Positions 27,345 to 35,838 are shown, counted from the first letter of the stretch. The stretch is 39,740 nt of DNA from Deltaproteobacteria bacterium (GCA_025353585.1 JANXOM010000257.1:1-39740), one strand, 5' to 3'. Notes: generated from the letters alone by a model not told the origin. Translations and numbers: made by a program.

Positions 27345-28817
27345 CTACGCTTTGCCCACGGCCTCGTCCCAGCGCGTCAAGATCGCGGCGACACGCGCGC
27401 GGTCGGTGGTCGGCGTGAAGCGCTTCTGCTCCCGCCAGGTGCGCGCGAGCTCGGCCTGGTCGGCCCAGACGCCGGTGCCGAGGCCCGCGAGGAACGCGGC
27501 GCCGAGCGCGGTGGATTCGACCAGGGCCGGCCGGGCGATGACCACGCCGAGGACGTCGCTCTGGAACTGCATCAGCAGGTCGTTCGCGCTCGCGCCGCCA
27601 TCGACCTTGAGCGTGCCGAGCGGGCGCCCGCTGTCGCGCTCCATCGCGCGCAAGATATCGACGTTCTGCAAGGCGATGCCCTCGAGCGTCGCGCGGGCGA
27701 TGTGGGCACGTGTGGTCCCGCGCGTGATCCCCGTGATCGCCGCGCGGGCCTCGGGCCGCCAGTGCGGCGCGCCCAGCCCCGCGAACGCCGGCACCACGAT
27801 GACGCCGCCCGCGTCGGTCACGCTCGCCGCGAGCGCCTCGACCTCCGCCGCGCTCGAGAAGAACCCGAGCCCGTCGCGCAGCCACTGCACGGCCGCGCCC
27901 GCGATGAACGCCGAGCCCTCGAGCGCGTACCGCAGCTCGCCGTCGCCGAGCTGCCACGCCACGGTCGTCAGGAGCCCGCTGCGCGACGCCACCGGCTGGT
28001 CCCCCGTGTTCATGAGGATGAACGCGCCCGTGCCGTACGTGCACTTCGCGTCGCCGGGCGCGAAGCACGCCTGGCCGAACAGCGCCGACTGCTGATCGCC
28101 GGCGAGGCCCGCGATCGCCACGCCGTCGGGGACGCCGGGGACGCCGCGCGTGGTGCCGACCACACCCGAGCTCGGCACCACCGTCGGCAACAGCGCGCGC
28201 GGCACGCCGAGGAGCCCGAGCAGCTCGTCGCTCCACGCGAGGGTGTGGAGATCGAACAGCAACGTGCGCGACGCGTTCGTCACGTCGGTCGCGTGCACGG
28301 CGCCCCCTGTCAGCCGCCACAGGAGGTAGCTATCGATCGTGCCGAACGCGAGCTTGCCCGCCTCGGCCGCGGCGCGTGCGCCCTCGACGTGGTCGAGCAT
28401 CCAGCGAATCTTCGTGCCGCTGAAGTACGGATCGAGCGTCAGCCCCGTCCGCTCGCGCACGCGCGCCTCGTGGCCACCCGCGCGCAGCTCGGCGCAGCGA
28501 TCGGCGGTGCGCCGGTCCTGCCAGACGATCGCCGGATGCACCGCGTGCCCGGTCGCGCGGTCCCACAGGACGCTCGTCTCGCGCTGGTTGGTGATGCCGA
28601 TCGCCGCGATCGAGACGGGAGCGATGCCCGCGAGCGCCTGCTGCAGCGCGGCCGTGACCGACGCCCAGATCGCCTCTGGATCGTGCTCGACCCAGCCCGG
28701 CTGCGGATAGATCTGCGGGACCTCGCGGTAGCCGCGGCCGCGGACCTCCAGCGCCTCGTCGAGGACGAGCACCGTCGAGCCTGTCGTTCCCTGATCGATC
28801 GCGATCACATGCCGCAT
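27345..28817 (-). CDS. glpK: Glycerol kinase
   Basis: 490 residues from ATG 28817, close to the usual ~500. It phosphorylates glycerol to glycerol-3-phosphate with ATP. FGGY-family landmarks: [15 protein letters not shown] (ATP loop), [49 protein letters not shown] and [18 protein letters not shown]. The esterase gene's TAG stop is immediately followed by this ATG with no spacing, so the two are co-transcribed and probably coupled. Together they could hydrolyse acylglycerols and capture the released glycerol; that pathway link is inferred from adjacency. Between its stop and the sigma gene is a 199-bp gap. Confidence 0.95.
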   Translation of the reverse strand: MRHVIAIDQGTTGSTVLVLDEALEVRGRGYREVPQIYPQPGWVEHDPEAIWASVTAALQQALAGIAPVSIAAIGITNQRETSVLWDRATGHAVHPAIVWQDRRTADRCAELRAGGHEARVRERTGLTLDPYFSGTKIRWMLDHVEGARAAAEAGKLAFGTIDSYLLWRLTGGAVHATDVTNASRTLLFDLHTLAWSDELLGLLGVPRALLPTVVPSSGVVGTTRGVPGVPDGVAIAGLAGDQQSALFGQACFAPGDAKCTYGTGAFILMNTGDQPVASRSGLLTTVAWQLGDGELRYALEGSAFIAGAAVQWLRDGLGFFSSAAEVEALAASVTDAGGVIVVPAFAGLGAPHWRPEARAAITGITRGTTRAHIARATLEGIALQNVDILRAMERDSGRPLGTLKVDGGASANDLLMQFQSDVLGVVIARPALVESTALGAAFLAGLGTGVWADQAELARTWREQKRFTPTTDRARVAAILTRWDEAVGKA

Positions 28818-29564
28818 CTAGAGCTCCTCGATAAAGCGAATCACCGCGTCGGCCACGTCCGCGCGCTCCACGTCCGCCGCGAGCAGATGATAGCTGCGCG
28901 GGAAGAGCTGCATGCGCCCGCGCGGCACGCGAGCGACGATGCGCTCGGAGCCGCCGACCGGCGCCGTGTGGTCCTGCGCGCCGTGCAGCGCGAGCACCGG
29001 GACCGGGATCGCGGGCAGGGCCGCGTCGGCCGCGCGCATGACGGCGACCAGCTCCGCGAGGGCCCGCGTCGGGATCGCGCGGTACGCCGGGTTCGCGCGC
29101 TCGACCTCCGGATCAGCGACGTCGGAGCCGCCGAGCTTCGGCACCGTCCGCACGCACGCGAGCGGCGCGCCGGGGGCCGTCCAGCGCGCGACCTCGGCGC
29201 CGAGCCCCGTGAGCCACAGCGGCGCCGCGAGCGCGCATACGCCCGCGATGTCCGCGCCGCGCCGGCTCGCCAGCTCGAGCGCGAGCAGCGCCCCGAGCGA
29301 GACGCCCGCGACGACCACGCGCCGGCACCGCTCGCGTAACCGATCGAGCTCGGCCTCGACGGCCGCGGCCCACATCGGCCACGCCGTGCGCCCGAGGTCG
29401 GCGACGGTCGTGCCGTGGCCAGGCAGGAGCGGTCCGACCGTCGTGATGCCGGCGGCGGCGAGGCGCTCGCCCAGGAAGCGCACCTCGAACGGCGTGCTCG
29501 TGAACCCGTGCACCAGCAGCGCGCCGACCTCGCCACCGCCGAGGACGAAGGGCTCGCCGTTCAC
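28818..29564 (-). CDS. Carboxylesterase / monoacylglycerol lipase-like alpha/beta hydrolase
   Basis: 248 residues from GTG 29564. It begins with the family's LLVHGFTSTPFEVRFLGERL and LPGHG turn. The nucleophile elbow is GVSLG (Ser ~100). The Asp and His of the triad lie in LHGAQDHTAP and in RSYHLLAADV near the end. It is similar to Est30-type and monoacylglycerol-lipase-type enzymes that cut short-chain or monoacyl esters. No signal peptide, so cytoplasmic. Located directly upstream of glpK without an intergenic base. A GATAAC hexamer 10 bases before the GTG is a possible -10. Confidence 0.88.
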   Translation of the reverse strand: MNGEPFVLGGGEVGALLVHGFTSTPFEVRFLGERLAAAGITTVGPLLPGHGTTVADLGRTAWPMWAAAVEAELDRLRERCRRVVVAGVSLGALLALELASRRGADIAGVCALAAPLWLTGLGAEVARWTAPGAPLACVRTVPKLGGSDVADPEVERANPAYRAIPTRALAELVAVMRAADAALPAIPVPVLALHGAQDHTAPVGGSERIVARVPRGRMQLFPRSYHLLAADVERADVADAVIRFIEEL

Positions 29565-29644
29565 CCGTCAGGCGGTTATCACACCGCCGCTTACATTGAC
29601 AGGTCACCACGCGTGCGGTTGGATCCGTAACAGGGCGAGCGCAG

Positions 29645-30526
29645 ATGAGCGAGTGGAAGACTCGGATCACGAAGGTCCAGGTGGTGAAGCCGGCAAAGGA
29701 GGCCGGTGAGGCCTGCCTCGTCCTCATCTATCCGCCGGGCCCCGACATGGGCAAGCGCTTCACGCTGACGCGGAGCGAGATCGTCCTCGGGCGCGGCGCC
29801 GATTGCGACATCCAGGTCGACCGCGACTCCGTGTCGCGCCGGCACGCGCGCGTGTTCCGCACCGGCGAGGCGTGGTCGGTCGAAGATCTCCAGTCGACCA
29901 ACGGCTCCTACGTCAACGACGTGCCCGTCACCAAGTCCGTCCTGCGCGACGCCGACTTCGTGAAGATCGGCGCTGCCATCTTCAAGTTCCTCAGCGGCTC
30001 TGGCATCGAGGCCAGCTACCACGAGGAGATCTACAAGATGACCATCGTGGATGCCCTCACCGGCGCCCACAACAAGCGCTACTTCCTCGAGTTCCTCGAG
30101 CGCGAGATCGCACGCTGCGCGCGCTACCGGCGGCCGCTCTCGCTGCTGATGTTCGACATCGATCACTTCAAGCTCATCAACGACAAGCACGGTCACCTCA
30201 CCGGCGACTACGTGCTCCGCGAGATGAGCAAGCGGCTGCTCGGGCGGGTCCGCCGCGAGGAGCTGCTCGCGCGCTATGGCGGCGAGGAGTTCGCGGCCGT
30301 GCTGCCGGAGACGGATCTGACCGGGGCGCGGACGTTCGGCGAGCAGCTACGCCGGATCGTGGCGGACCAGCCCTTCGAGTACGAGGGCGACTCGTTCACC
30401 GTGACGGTGTCGGTCGGTATCACGACCGTCGAGGGCAGCGACATCGACGTGTCGGCGCTGATCAAGCTCGCCGACGACAACCTGTACAAGGCCAAGCGCG
30501 AGGGTCGCAACCGCGTCATCGGCTGA
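29645..30526 (+). CDS. FHA-GGDEF diguanylate cyclase
   Basis: 293 residues from ATG 29645. The N-terminal FHA domain (~40-115) has ...VLGRGADCDIQVDRDSVSRRHARV and LQSTNGSYVND, the phospho-Thr-binding residues. The GGDEF domain follows (~135-290) with metal-binding FDIDHFKLINDKHGH and the active-site motif GGEEF at 212-216, so activity is expected: two GTP to c-di-GMP. The inhibitory I-site that normally reads RxxD five residues before GG is RREE here, i.e. RxxE, so product inhibition may be weak. The same two-domain layout is known from DgcB of Bdellovibrio, where FHA binds its own phosphorylated tail. An N-terminal Thr (TRITK) is available for that. Confidence 0.93.
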   Translation: MSEWKTRITKVQVVKPAKEAGEACLVLIYPPGPDMGKRFTLTRSEIVLGRGADCDIQVDRDSVSRRHARVFRTGEAWSVEDLQSTNGSYVNDVPVTKSVLRDADFVKIGAAIFKFLSGSGIEASYHEEIYKMTIVDALTGAHNKRYFLEFLEREIARCARYRRPLSLLMFDIDHFKLINDKHGHLTGDYVLREMSKRLLGRVRREELLARYGGEEFAAVLPETDLTGARTFGEQLRRIVADQPFEYEGDSFTVTVSVGITTVEGSDIDVSALIKLADDNLYKAKREGRNRVIG

Positions 30527-30546
30527 GCGTCCGCGCCGGCGCCGGC

Positions 30547-30933
30547 TCAGTCGACGCCGGGCATCTTCACGCCGCCGGTCTCGACGACGCCGTCGGTCTC
30601 GACGTCCATGAAGAACTTCGAGCCGCTCGGTAGCGCCGCCGGGATCACGATGATCGCGTCGAACTCGGCGTTCGGCCGGTCGTACGCCGCGCGCACCTTC
30701 TGGTCGTCCGGCAGATCGCGCGGGCCGACCCAGCAGCGGATCGACGTCGGCTTGCCGCCGGTCGTCGGGTCGATGACGAAGTCCGTCGTGTGTCCGGCCG
30801 TCGCGGAGTTCTCCTCGGAGTAGACCGCGAGCTCGTACGTGCCGATCGTTGTCGAACCGACGGGCGAGGGCGACGCGAGGCACGCGGTCAGCGTGGCGCC
30901 GAGGACGATCAGGACAGCGGGACGCGTCGACAT
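30547..30933 (-). CDS. Small lipoprotein, paralogue of the next
   Basis: 128 residues from ATG 30933. Lipobox LTAC within LIVLGATLTACLASPSP. The mature domain ends in GSKFFMDVETDGVVE, matching FFFDVETDGSG of the neighbour at 30935, and both share the (T)PTS..CWVG / PTSVTGWVG and (AV)YDxx(N/G)xE/DxD phrases. So this is a tandem duplicate. Its ATG is one base after the neighbour's stop (TGA-C-ATG), so the two form one operon. A small beta-sandwich by its strand pattern; function unknown. Converges with the diguanylate cyclase across a 20-bp gap. Confidence 0.8.
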   Translation of the reverse strand: MSTRPAVLIVLGATLTACLASPSPVGSTTIGTYELAVYSEENSATAGHTTDFVIDPTTGGKPTSIRCWVGPRDLPDDQKVRAAYDRPNAEFDAIIVIPAALPSGSKFFMDVETDGVVETGGVKMPGVD

Positions 30934-30934
30934 G

Positions 30935-31306
30935 TCAGAACGCGATCGAGCCTACCGCACCCGAGCCGTCGGTCTCCACGTCGAAGAAGAACAGCGCGCC
31001 CGGCGGGAGCGGGTCGGGGATCGTGTACGGGAGATCGTAGTCGCCGTCGCCCGAGTCGTACACGGCCGCGACCTTCGCGGACGCGGGCTCGCCGGCGCTC
31101 CCCACCCAGCCCGTGACAGACGTCGGGTGACCCGACGCTGGCTTGAGGACGAAGTTCGTGTGGGCGCCCGGATCCGGCGCGGCGTCCTCGTACGAGATGT
31201 CGAACGTGTACCCGGCGACGGTCGCCGTGCCGATCGGCGTCGCGGAGCCGCCGCACGCGGTGACGAGGGTGAGGGCAAGGCCAGGCAGCAAGACGCGCAG
31301 GTTCAT
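30935..31306 (-). CDS. Small lipoprotein, paralogue of the previous
   Basis: 123 residues from ATG 31306. The frame is open further upstream, but there it consists of Gly/Ala/Thr repeats from the intergenic GC-rich repeat, and only this ATG starts a signal (NLRVLLPGLALTLVTACGGS, lipobox VTAC). Same fold pattern as the 128-residue lipoprotein. First gene of the two-gene operon. No Shine-Dalgarno or clear -10 is seen. Unknown role, presumably outer-membrane or periplasmic. Confidence 0.8.
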   Translation of the reverse strand: MNLRVLLPGLALTLVTACGGSATPIGTATVAGYTFDISYEDAAPDPGAHTNFVLKPASGHPTSVTGWVGSAGEPASAKVAAVYDSGDGDYDLPYTIPDPLPPGALFFFDVETDGSGAVGSIAF

Positions 31307-31357
31307 ATGCCGCAACCCAACAGCAAGTTCGCGGCCAGGTGAAGACAAGGTAAAGGC

Positions 31358-31393
31358 GCCGGTCGCGCCGCCGGTCGCGCCGCCGATCGAGCG
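31358..31393. repeat. 12-bp tandem repeat upstream of the small lipoprotein operon
   Basis: GCCGGTCGCGCC twice, then a diverged third unit GCCGATCGAGCG, 36 bases in all. Located in the 186-bp non-coding gap between the lipoprotein start and the phosphatidyltransferase stop. The block is also bounded by GGCGCC on each side, so it can fold into a stem. Confidence 0.6.
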
Positions 31394-31492
31394 GCGCCGC
31401 ACAGCAGGCCACAGATGACGCGCACGGTGGGCTCGTCGCCCTCACGTCGAAACGCCTCCTCGCACCCGCGGACGATGCCCGCGCGGCCGCAC

Positions 31493-32629
31493 CTAATCGC
31501 TGGGCGGCGCCATCGGCGCCACGACCGGTGCGGTCGCGTCGCGGAGCGCCTTGTCCCGGATCCGCTTGTCCATGAAGTAGTCGCGGCCGCGCCAGAACTC
31601 CGCCGACACGCCGATCACCGAGGCGACGGCGGCCGCGATGGCGAACCAGGTCGCGTAGGCCGGCAGGAGCAGCGCCGCGCCGAGGAGCGCGCTGATGCCG
31701 AGCACGCGGCTGCCCCACGCGAGGGCCTGCGTGGCGCGCTTGTGGTGCGAGAGCAGGTTGTCGAGGCCACCGACCGACAGCTCGAGCGAGAGGATCGCGA
31801 ACAGCGGCCACACCGCGCACGGCGTCTCCACGAGCACGGCGAACACGAGGCTCGGCACCGTGAGCGAGCCGACGATCCGCACGAAGTCGGAGCGCGAGAA
31901 GTCAGCGCGGCCGCGCAGCTCGCGCCAGCCGATCAGCACGTAGTCGAAGCCGGACAGCCACGTGATGCCCACCACGCCGATCATGATCATGCGGACTGAC
32001 AGCATCGTGTCGTCGTCCCACGCGTACAGCGCCAGGATCGCGCCGACCGACGCGCTCATCCAGATCGCGCCGCGCCAGAACTTCTTCTTCGCGACCCACA
32101 GGCCGAGCATCGCCACGAGCGGCAGCGCCGTCCCCACGATCATGATCGGCAGGATCACGCGCGGGTTGTCGACGAGGGGGAACAGCAGCATCACGCCGAT
32201 GCCCTGCATCTGCGTCCACGTCTTGGCCTTCGCGAGGTAGCTCGTCTTGAGCGTCAGGTCGCGCTGCTCGTAGGCGGAGCGCAGGGCCGTGACGAAGAAC
32301 TCGCGCACGAACATGAGCGCGCAGGCCCACGCCGGCACGAGCCCCAGGCTCGCGAACGGCATGTACGCGAACGCGACGAACACCTTGTCCGCGATCGGAT
32401 CGAGGAGCCCGCCGAGCACGGTCGGCCCGTACTTGCGCGCGAGCATGCCGTCGACCCAGTCGGTGCAGCCGAGGATGATGCCCGCGATCAGCGCGGACCA
32501 CATGTACGGGTTGTCCTTGTAGCCCGTCTCGCCGCCCTTGTAGATGAGCCAGCTGAGCAGCGGCATCGGGATCAGGCGCGCCAGGGTGACCTGGTTCGCT
32601 GTGATCCACGGACGGCCGGGCGCTGGCAC
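31493..32629 (-). CDS. CDP-alcohol phosphatidyltransferase (PgsA-like) with C-terminal membrane extension
   Basis: 378 residues from GTG 32629, against ~180-200 for typical PgsA. The first ~200 residues hold the CDP-alcohol phosphotransferase motif D-x2-D-G-x2-A-R...G-x3-D-x3-D, seen as DWVDGMLARKYG and GLLDPIADKV; in the family this binds metal and CDP-diacylglycerol. N-terminal ITANQVTLARLIPMPLL is typical of PgsA. The remaining ~180 residues add four or so membrane helices (VGAILALYA, VFAVLVETPCAVWPLFA, LLGAALLLPAYATWFAIA) of unknown role, plus a polar tail. It makes phosphatidylglycerophosphate or a related lipid in the inner membrane. -10 TAGGGT lies 6 bases upstream. No SD. Confidence 0.85.
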   Translation of the reverse strand: MPAPGRPWITANQVTLARLIPMPLLSWLIYKGGETGYKDNPYMWSALIAGIILGCTDWVDGMLARKYGPTVLGGLLDPIADKVFVAFAYMPFASLGLVPAWACALMFVREFFVTALRSAYEQRDLTLKTSYLAKAKTWTQMQGIGVMLLFPLVDNPRVILPIMIVGTALPLVAMLGLWVAKKKFWRGAIWMSASVGAILALYAWDDDTMLSVRMIMIGVVGITWLSGFDYVLIGWRELRGRADFSRSDFVRIVGSLTVPSLVFAVLVETPCAVWPLFAILSLELSVGGLDNLLSHHKRATQALAWGSRVLGISALLGAALLLPAYATWFAIAAAVASVIGVSAEFWRGRDYFMDKRIRDKALRDATAPVVAPMAPPSD

Positions 32630-32635
32630 GGCCGC

Positions 32636-32641
32636 ACCCTA
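32636..32641 (-). promoter_or_regulatory. -10 element TAGGGT before the phosphatidyltransferase
   Basis: TAGGGT ends 6 bases before the GTG at 32629, the spacing expected for transcription to begin on the start codon. It lies in the 27-bp gap after the VWA lipoprotein stop codon. Confidence 0.4.
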
Positions 32642-32656
32642 CCACCACTTACCCCG

Positions 32657-34105
32657 CTACCCGCCGCTGCCCGAGCCGTCGGTCACCTGCGTGACGCAGT
32701 TGGCCAGGATGTGCGTGCCAGCCGCGGGCGACACGCCGTTGCGCTTGACCCGCAGCTTGAGGTCGCCGGGGCTCGAGGCGCACTGCGCGGCGTCCGCCAC
32801 GAGCGCCCAGCACGGCGCGTTCGGCGAGAGGTCCGTGTCCGCCTCGTCGGCGCACTCGTGCAGGATCGTCTCGACCTGCGACGCGCCGGGGTTCTCGATG
32901 CTCGAGACCGAGCAGTCAAAGGGAACGACGGGCGTGCCCGTCATGCAGGCGTCGCCGCCGGCCTGCTTGATGAGCAGCGCGATCTGCGTGAGGCCCCCCG
33001 TCAGGTCGCTGTCGCAGATCGTGGTGGTCGTCCCGCGGTTCGGGAACGCGTTGATGAACTCGCTCTGTCGCACGCTCGGATCGGCGACCTCCTTGCCGCT
33101 GGCGCCGGTGTACTCGCACGCGTGCACGAGCGCGGGGATCGGAGTGGCGTGCTGGGCGTCGGTGCGCGTCTCGGTGGCGACGGGCACCGCGGGGCCGCCG
33201 ATGAGCGCGACGATCACGCTCTTCGGATCGGCCTTGAGACCCTTCACGAAGTCCACGTAGCCAGAGACCTTGGTCAGGCGGTCGCCGGTCTCGTTGCTGT
33301 GGCACTGCGTCTTCGCGCCGACGACGTTCATCTCGTCCGGCGTCGCGCCGCCGACGTCGCACGTCACGCCGTAGCGCGTGCAGCGAAACGACACGAGCGG
33401 GCCGAGCGGGCTCCCATCGCCCCCCTCGATGAGCGCGGTGTCGGACATCGAGCAGTCGTCCTCGTCGGCGATGATGATGATGGCGAGGAGGGCCGACGGG
33501 CGGATGAACCCGGTGTTGAAGCGGGCGGCGGGGCCGGTCGGATCGAGCGCGGTCTTGATCGCCTCGAGGTGCTGTTCGAAGCCGCAGCCGCCGGTGCCGA
33601 CGGCGGTCGCCATCGTCGCGAACGTCGTCGCGAGATCCCCGGTGTAGTTGCGCGTGCGCATCAGCGGGTCGGTCGCGCTGACGGTATCGCTGAGGAACTT
33701 GCCGGTCACACCCGGCGCGCCGAGGACCTGGAGCTTGCCGCCGCGGCCGGTGCCCGTGCAGCCGCCGCTCGCCGCGCCGACGCCGTTCGTCGCGCTCGTG
33801 CCCATGTCGGACGTCGTGATGCCGATGTGGACGTTCGGCAGGCCGCCCTGGATCGTGTTGAGCACGTCGATGAACTGCGGAAAGTTGGCGGCGAGGTTGT
33901 CCTGCTTGTCCTTCATCGAGCTCGAGTCGTCGATGAGGAACAGGATGTCGATGTCCCGGTTCACGGCGACGGGGATGTCCTTGGACTCGACGCGCCCTTG
34001 CGACGGGTGGACCTCGGCGATGGTGCGATCGGGGCAGCCGGCGAGCGCGGCGAGGGCACAGGCGAGGAGCGGCAGGCGCAGCACGGCGGGATGGGCTCGG
34101 GTCAT
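32657..34105 (-). CDS. VWA-domain lipoprotein C
   Basis: 482 residues from ATG 34105; the frame extends upstream but the signal starts here. Signal MTRAHPAVLRLPLLACALA with lipobox LAGC. Mature chain begins CPDRTIAEVHPSQGRVE, nearly the same as VWA-B. The VWA domain (~45-300) opens with DIDILFLIDDSSSM, a full MIDAS DxSxS (Asp-Asp-Ser-Ser-Ser), and has later conserved acidic residues (ADEDDCS). About 14 Cys are spread over the chain, so disulfides are likely; the C-terminal region ends CVTQVTDGSGSGG. Metal-dependent adhesion of protein ligands is the family role. Follows VWA-B across a terminator; no SD seen. Confidence 0.9.
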   Translation of the reverse strand: MTRAHPAVLRLPLLACALAALAGCPDRTIAEVHPSQGRVESKDIPVAVNRDIDILFLIDDSSSMKDKQDNLAANFPQFIDVLNTIQGGLPNVHIGITTSDMGTSATNGVGAASGGCTGTGRGGKLQVLGAPGVTGKFLSDTVSATDPLMRTRNYTGDLATTFATMATAVGTGGCGFEQHLEAIKTALDPTGPAARFNTGFIRPSALLAIIIIADEDDCSMSDTALIEGGDGSPLGPLVSFRCTRYGVTCDVGGATPDEMNVVGAKTQCHSNETGDRLTKVSGYVDFVKGLKADPKSVIVALIGGPAVPVATETRTDAQHATPIPALVHACEYTGASGKEVADPSVRQSEFINAFPNRGTTTTICDSDLTGGLTQIALLIKQAGGDACMTGTPVVPFDCSVSSIENPGASQVETILHECADEADTDLSPNAPCWALVADAAQCASSPGDLKLRVKRNGVSPAAGTHILANCVTQVTDGSGSGG

Positions 34106-34142
34106 GCGCGTTGGTGTCGCGACGCGCGACGATCCGTCTGCC

Positions 34143-34174
34143 GAAAATGAAACGAGCGCCCCGGAGGGCGCTCG
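34143..34174 (-). terminator. Intrinsic terminator of VWA-B
   Basis: On the minus strand, CGAGCGCCC / loop TCCG / GGGCGCTCG is a perfect 9-bp stem, followed by TTTCATTTT. It lies 22 bases after the VWA-B stop codon and before VWA-C, so the two paralogues should be separate transcripts. This is the only hairpin in the window followed by a T-rich tract. Confidence 0.85.
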
Positions 34175-34196
34175 CATCAGCCGTGGAGAGCCGAGA

Positions 34197-35660
34197 TTAG
34201 TTCGAGCCGGAGCCCGTGCCGTTGGTCGCGATCGTCACGCAGTTCGCGATGACGTGGTCGTTGTCCGGGGCCGGCATGCCGCTGCGCTTGACGCGGAGCG
34301 AGAGGTTCGTGCCCGTCGGGCAGCTGGTCGTGTCCGCGACGATCGCCCAGCACGCCTGGCCGTTGTTCGAGTTGTCATTCACAGCCTGGTCGATGCACTC
34401 CGGGAGGACCGTCTCGTGCTGCGTCGGCTTGCCCGGGTCGGTGACGTCGGAGACCGAGCAGTCGTACGGCACCGCGAGCTCGCCGTCGATGCAGGGGCTG
34501 CCGATGACCGACTTCAGGAGCTGCGCGATGAGGACGAGGCCGTCCGAGAGGTCGTTGTTGCAGATCGCCTGGAACGTCGAGCGGTTCGGGAAGGCGTTGA
34601 TGAACTGCGTCTGGCGAACGCTCGAGTCGGCGACCTCCGTCGCGCCCGTGGCGTCGACGTAGCTGCACGAGTGCGCGAGGGCGGGGACGGCGGCGGCGCC
34701 CATGCCCGGCGAGCGGCTCTCGGTGGCGACCGGCGTCGCGGGACCGCCGATGAGCGCGACGATGACGTCCGTCGGCGACGCCTTGAAGCCCTGGAGGAAG
34801 TCGATGTAGCGCTGGACCTTCGTGAGCTCGGTGCCGCTCTCGTTCGAGTGGCACATGCTCTTCGGGCCGATCTGATTCATCTCGTCCGGCGTGGTGCCAC
34901 CGACGTCACAGGTGACGCCGTAGCGCGTGCAGCGGAACGACTCGAACGGGCCAAACGTGTTCACGCTGGACTGGATGAGCTGCGGATCGGCCATCGAGCA
35001 ATCGTCTTCGTCGGCGATGATGATGATGGCGAGGAACGCCTTGTCGCGAATGAAGCCGGCGTTGGTCGCGTTGTTGTCGAGCGCGGCCTTGATGGCCTCG
35101 AGGTGCTGCTCGAAGCCGCAGCCGCCGACGCCGACGCCGGTCGCCATCGTGGCGAACGTGGTGGCGAGGGCGCCCTGGTAGTTCGTGACGCGGGTGTTGG
35201 TCGTGGTGTCGAGCGTGTCGCTGATGAACACGCCGTTCACCGACGCGCCGCCCTTGACCTGCAGCTTGCCGCCCTTGCCGTTACCGACGCAGCCGCCGTT
35301 GACGCCGGCCGTGCCGATGTTCGGGCCCTGGCCGCCGGTGGCGAGCGAGCCCATGTCCGAGGTCGCGATGCCGATGTGGACGTTCGGCAGCCCGCCCTGG
35401 ATCGTGTTGAGGACGTTGATGAACTGCGGAAAGTTATCCGCGAGGTTGCGCTGCTTGTCCGCCATCGACGGCGAGTCGTCGATCAGGAACAGGATGTCGA
35501 TGTCACGGTTCACCGTGACGGGGATATCCTTGTACTCGACGCGGCCCTGCTCCGGGTTCACCTCGGAGATGGAGCGGTCGGGGCAGCCGGTCAGGAGGCC
35601 CGCGACGGCGAGAGCCAGGCATGTAGTGGCCAGGGACGTAGTAGTGACGGCTTTGAGCAT
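34197..35660 (-). CDS. VWA-domain lipoprotein B
   Basis: 487 residues from ATG 35660, chosen over upstream alternatives because GGAGG (35669-35673) stands 8 bases before it and a signal follows (MLKAVTTTSLATTCLALAVA, lipobox LTGC). Mature start CPDRSISEVNPEQGRVEYKD. The MIDAS is complete: LFLIDDSPSM (Asp-Asp-Ser-Pro-Ser). Landmarks shared with VWA-C: GGCGFEQHLEAI, IIADEDDCSM, FRCTRYGVTCDVGG and a C-terminal LRVKRSG segment. Presumably an outer-membrane or surface-anchored metal-dependent adhesin, though its partner is unknown. Upstream is a sigma-54-like site. Ends at an intrinsic terminator. Confidence 0.9.
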   Translation of the reverse strand: MLKAVTTTSLATTCLALAVAGLLTGCPDRSISEVNPEQGRVEYKDIPVTVNRDIDILFLIDDSPSMADKQRNLADNFPQFINVLNTIQGGLPNVHIGIATSDMGSLATGGQGPNIGTAGVNGGCVGNGKGGKLQVKGGASVNGVFISDTLDTTTNTRVTNYQGALATTFATMATGVGVGGCGFEQHLEAIKAALDNNATNAGFIRDKAFLAIIIIADEDDCSMADPQLIQSSVNTFGPFESFRCTRYGVTCDVGGTTPDEMNQIGPKSMCHSNESGTELTKVQRYIDFLQGFKASPTDVIVALIGGPATPVATESRSPGMGAAAVPALAHSCSYVDATGATEVADSSVRQTQFINAFPNRSTFQAICNNDLSDGLVLIAQLLKSVIGSPCIDGELAVPYDCSVSDVTDPGKPTQHETVLPECIDQAVNDNSNNGQACWAIVADTTSCPTGTNLSLRVKRSGMPAPDNDHVIANCVTIATNGTGSGSN

Positions 35661-35678
35661 CGGACAAACCTCCAAAGG

Positions 35679-35709
35679 CTGGCGGAGCATAGAGCAAGTC
35701 TTCCGCCAG
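35679..35709 (-). promoter_or_regulatory. Inverted repeat overlapping a sigma-54-like promoter
   Basis: Minus strand: TGGCGGA-AGAC-TTGCT (35708-35693) has GG and GC 10 bases apart, the sigma-54 -24/-12 geometry, matching the -12 part well and the -24 part partly. CTGGCGGA (35679-35686) and TCCGCCAG (35702-35709) form a perfect 8-bp inverted repeat with a 15-base spacer that contains the -12 element. The predicted start leaves a leader of ~20 bases holding GGAGG. Confidence 0.45.
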
Positions 35710-35763
35710 GTGCAGTGATCAAGCGATTTCAGGCGCTTACTTTTGTAAAGCTCGTCGGACGGT

Positions 35764-35778
35764 GCCAACACCGTTGGC
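35764..35778. promoter_or_regulatory. Inverted repeat GCCAAC-acc-GTTGGC
   Basis: A perfect 6-bp inverted repeat between VWA-A and VWA-B; an extra GTTGGC half-site lies at 35793-35798. The same half-site pair occurs upstream of VWA-A (37025-37042). Could be an operator or the hairpin after VWA-A. Confidence 0.4.
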
Positions 35779-35838
35779 GATCTCGATCGTTCGTTGGCGG
35801 CCGCGCATGGGCGAGACGCGAGTGATCTTCGTGGGTTG

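Noticed and set aside
29596-29624. TTGACA (29596-29601) as the -35 of a canonical promoter for the diguanylate cyclase
   Set aside because: The -35 is perfect, but 17 bases on the hexamer is TTGGAT, a poor -10, and TAACAG (29628-29633) is too far away. Kept only as a possibility.
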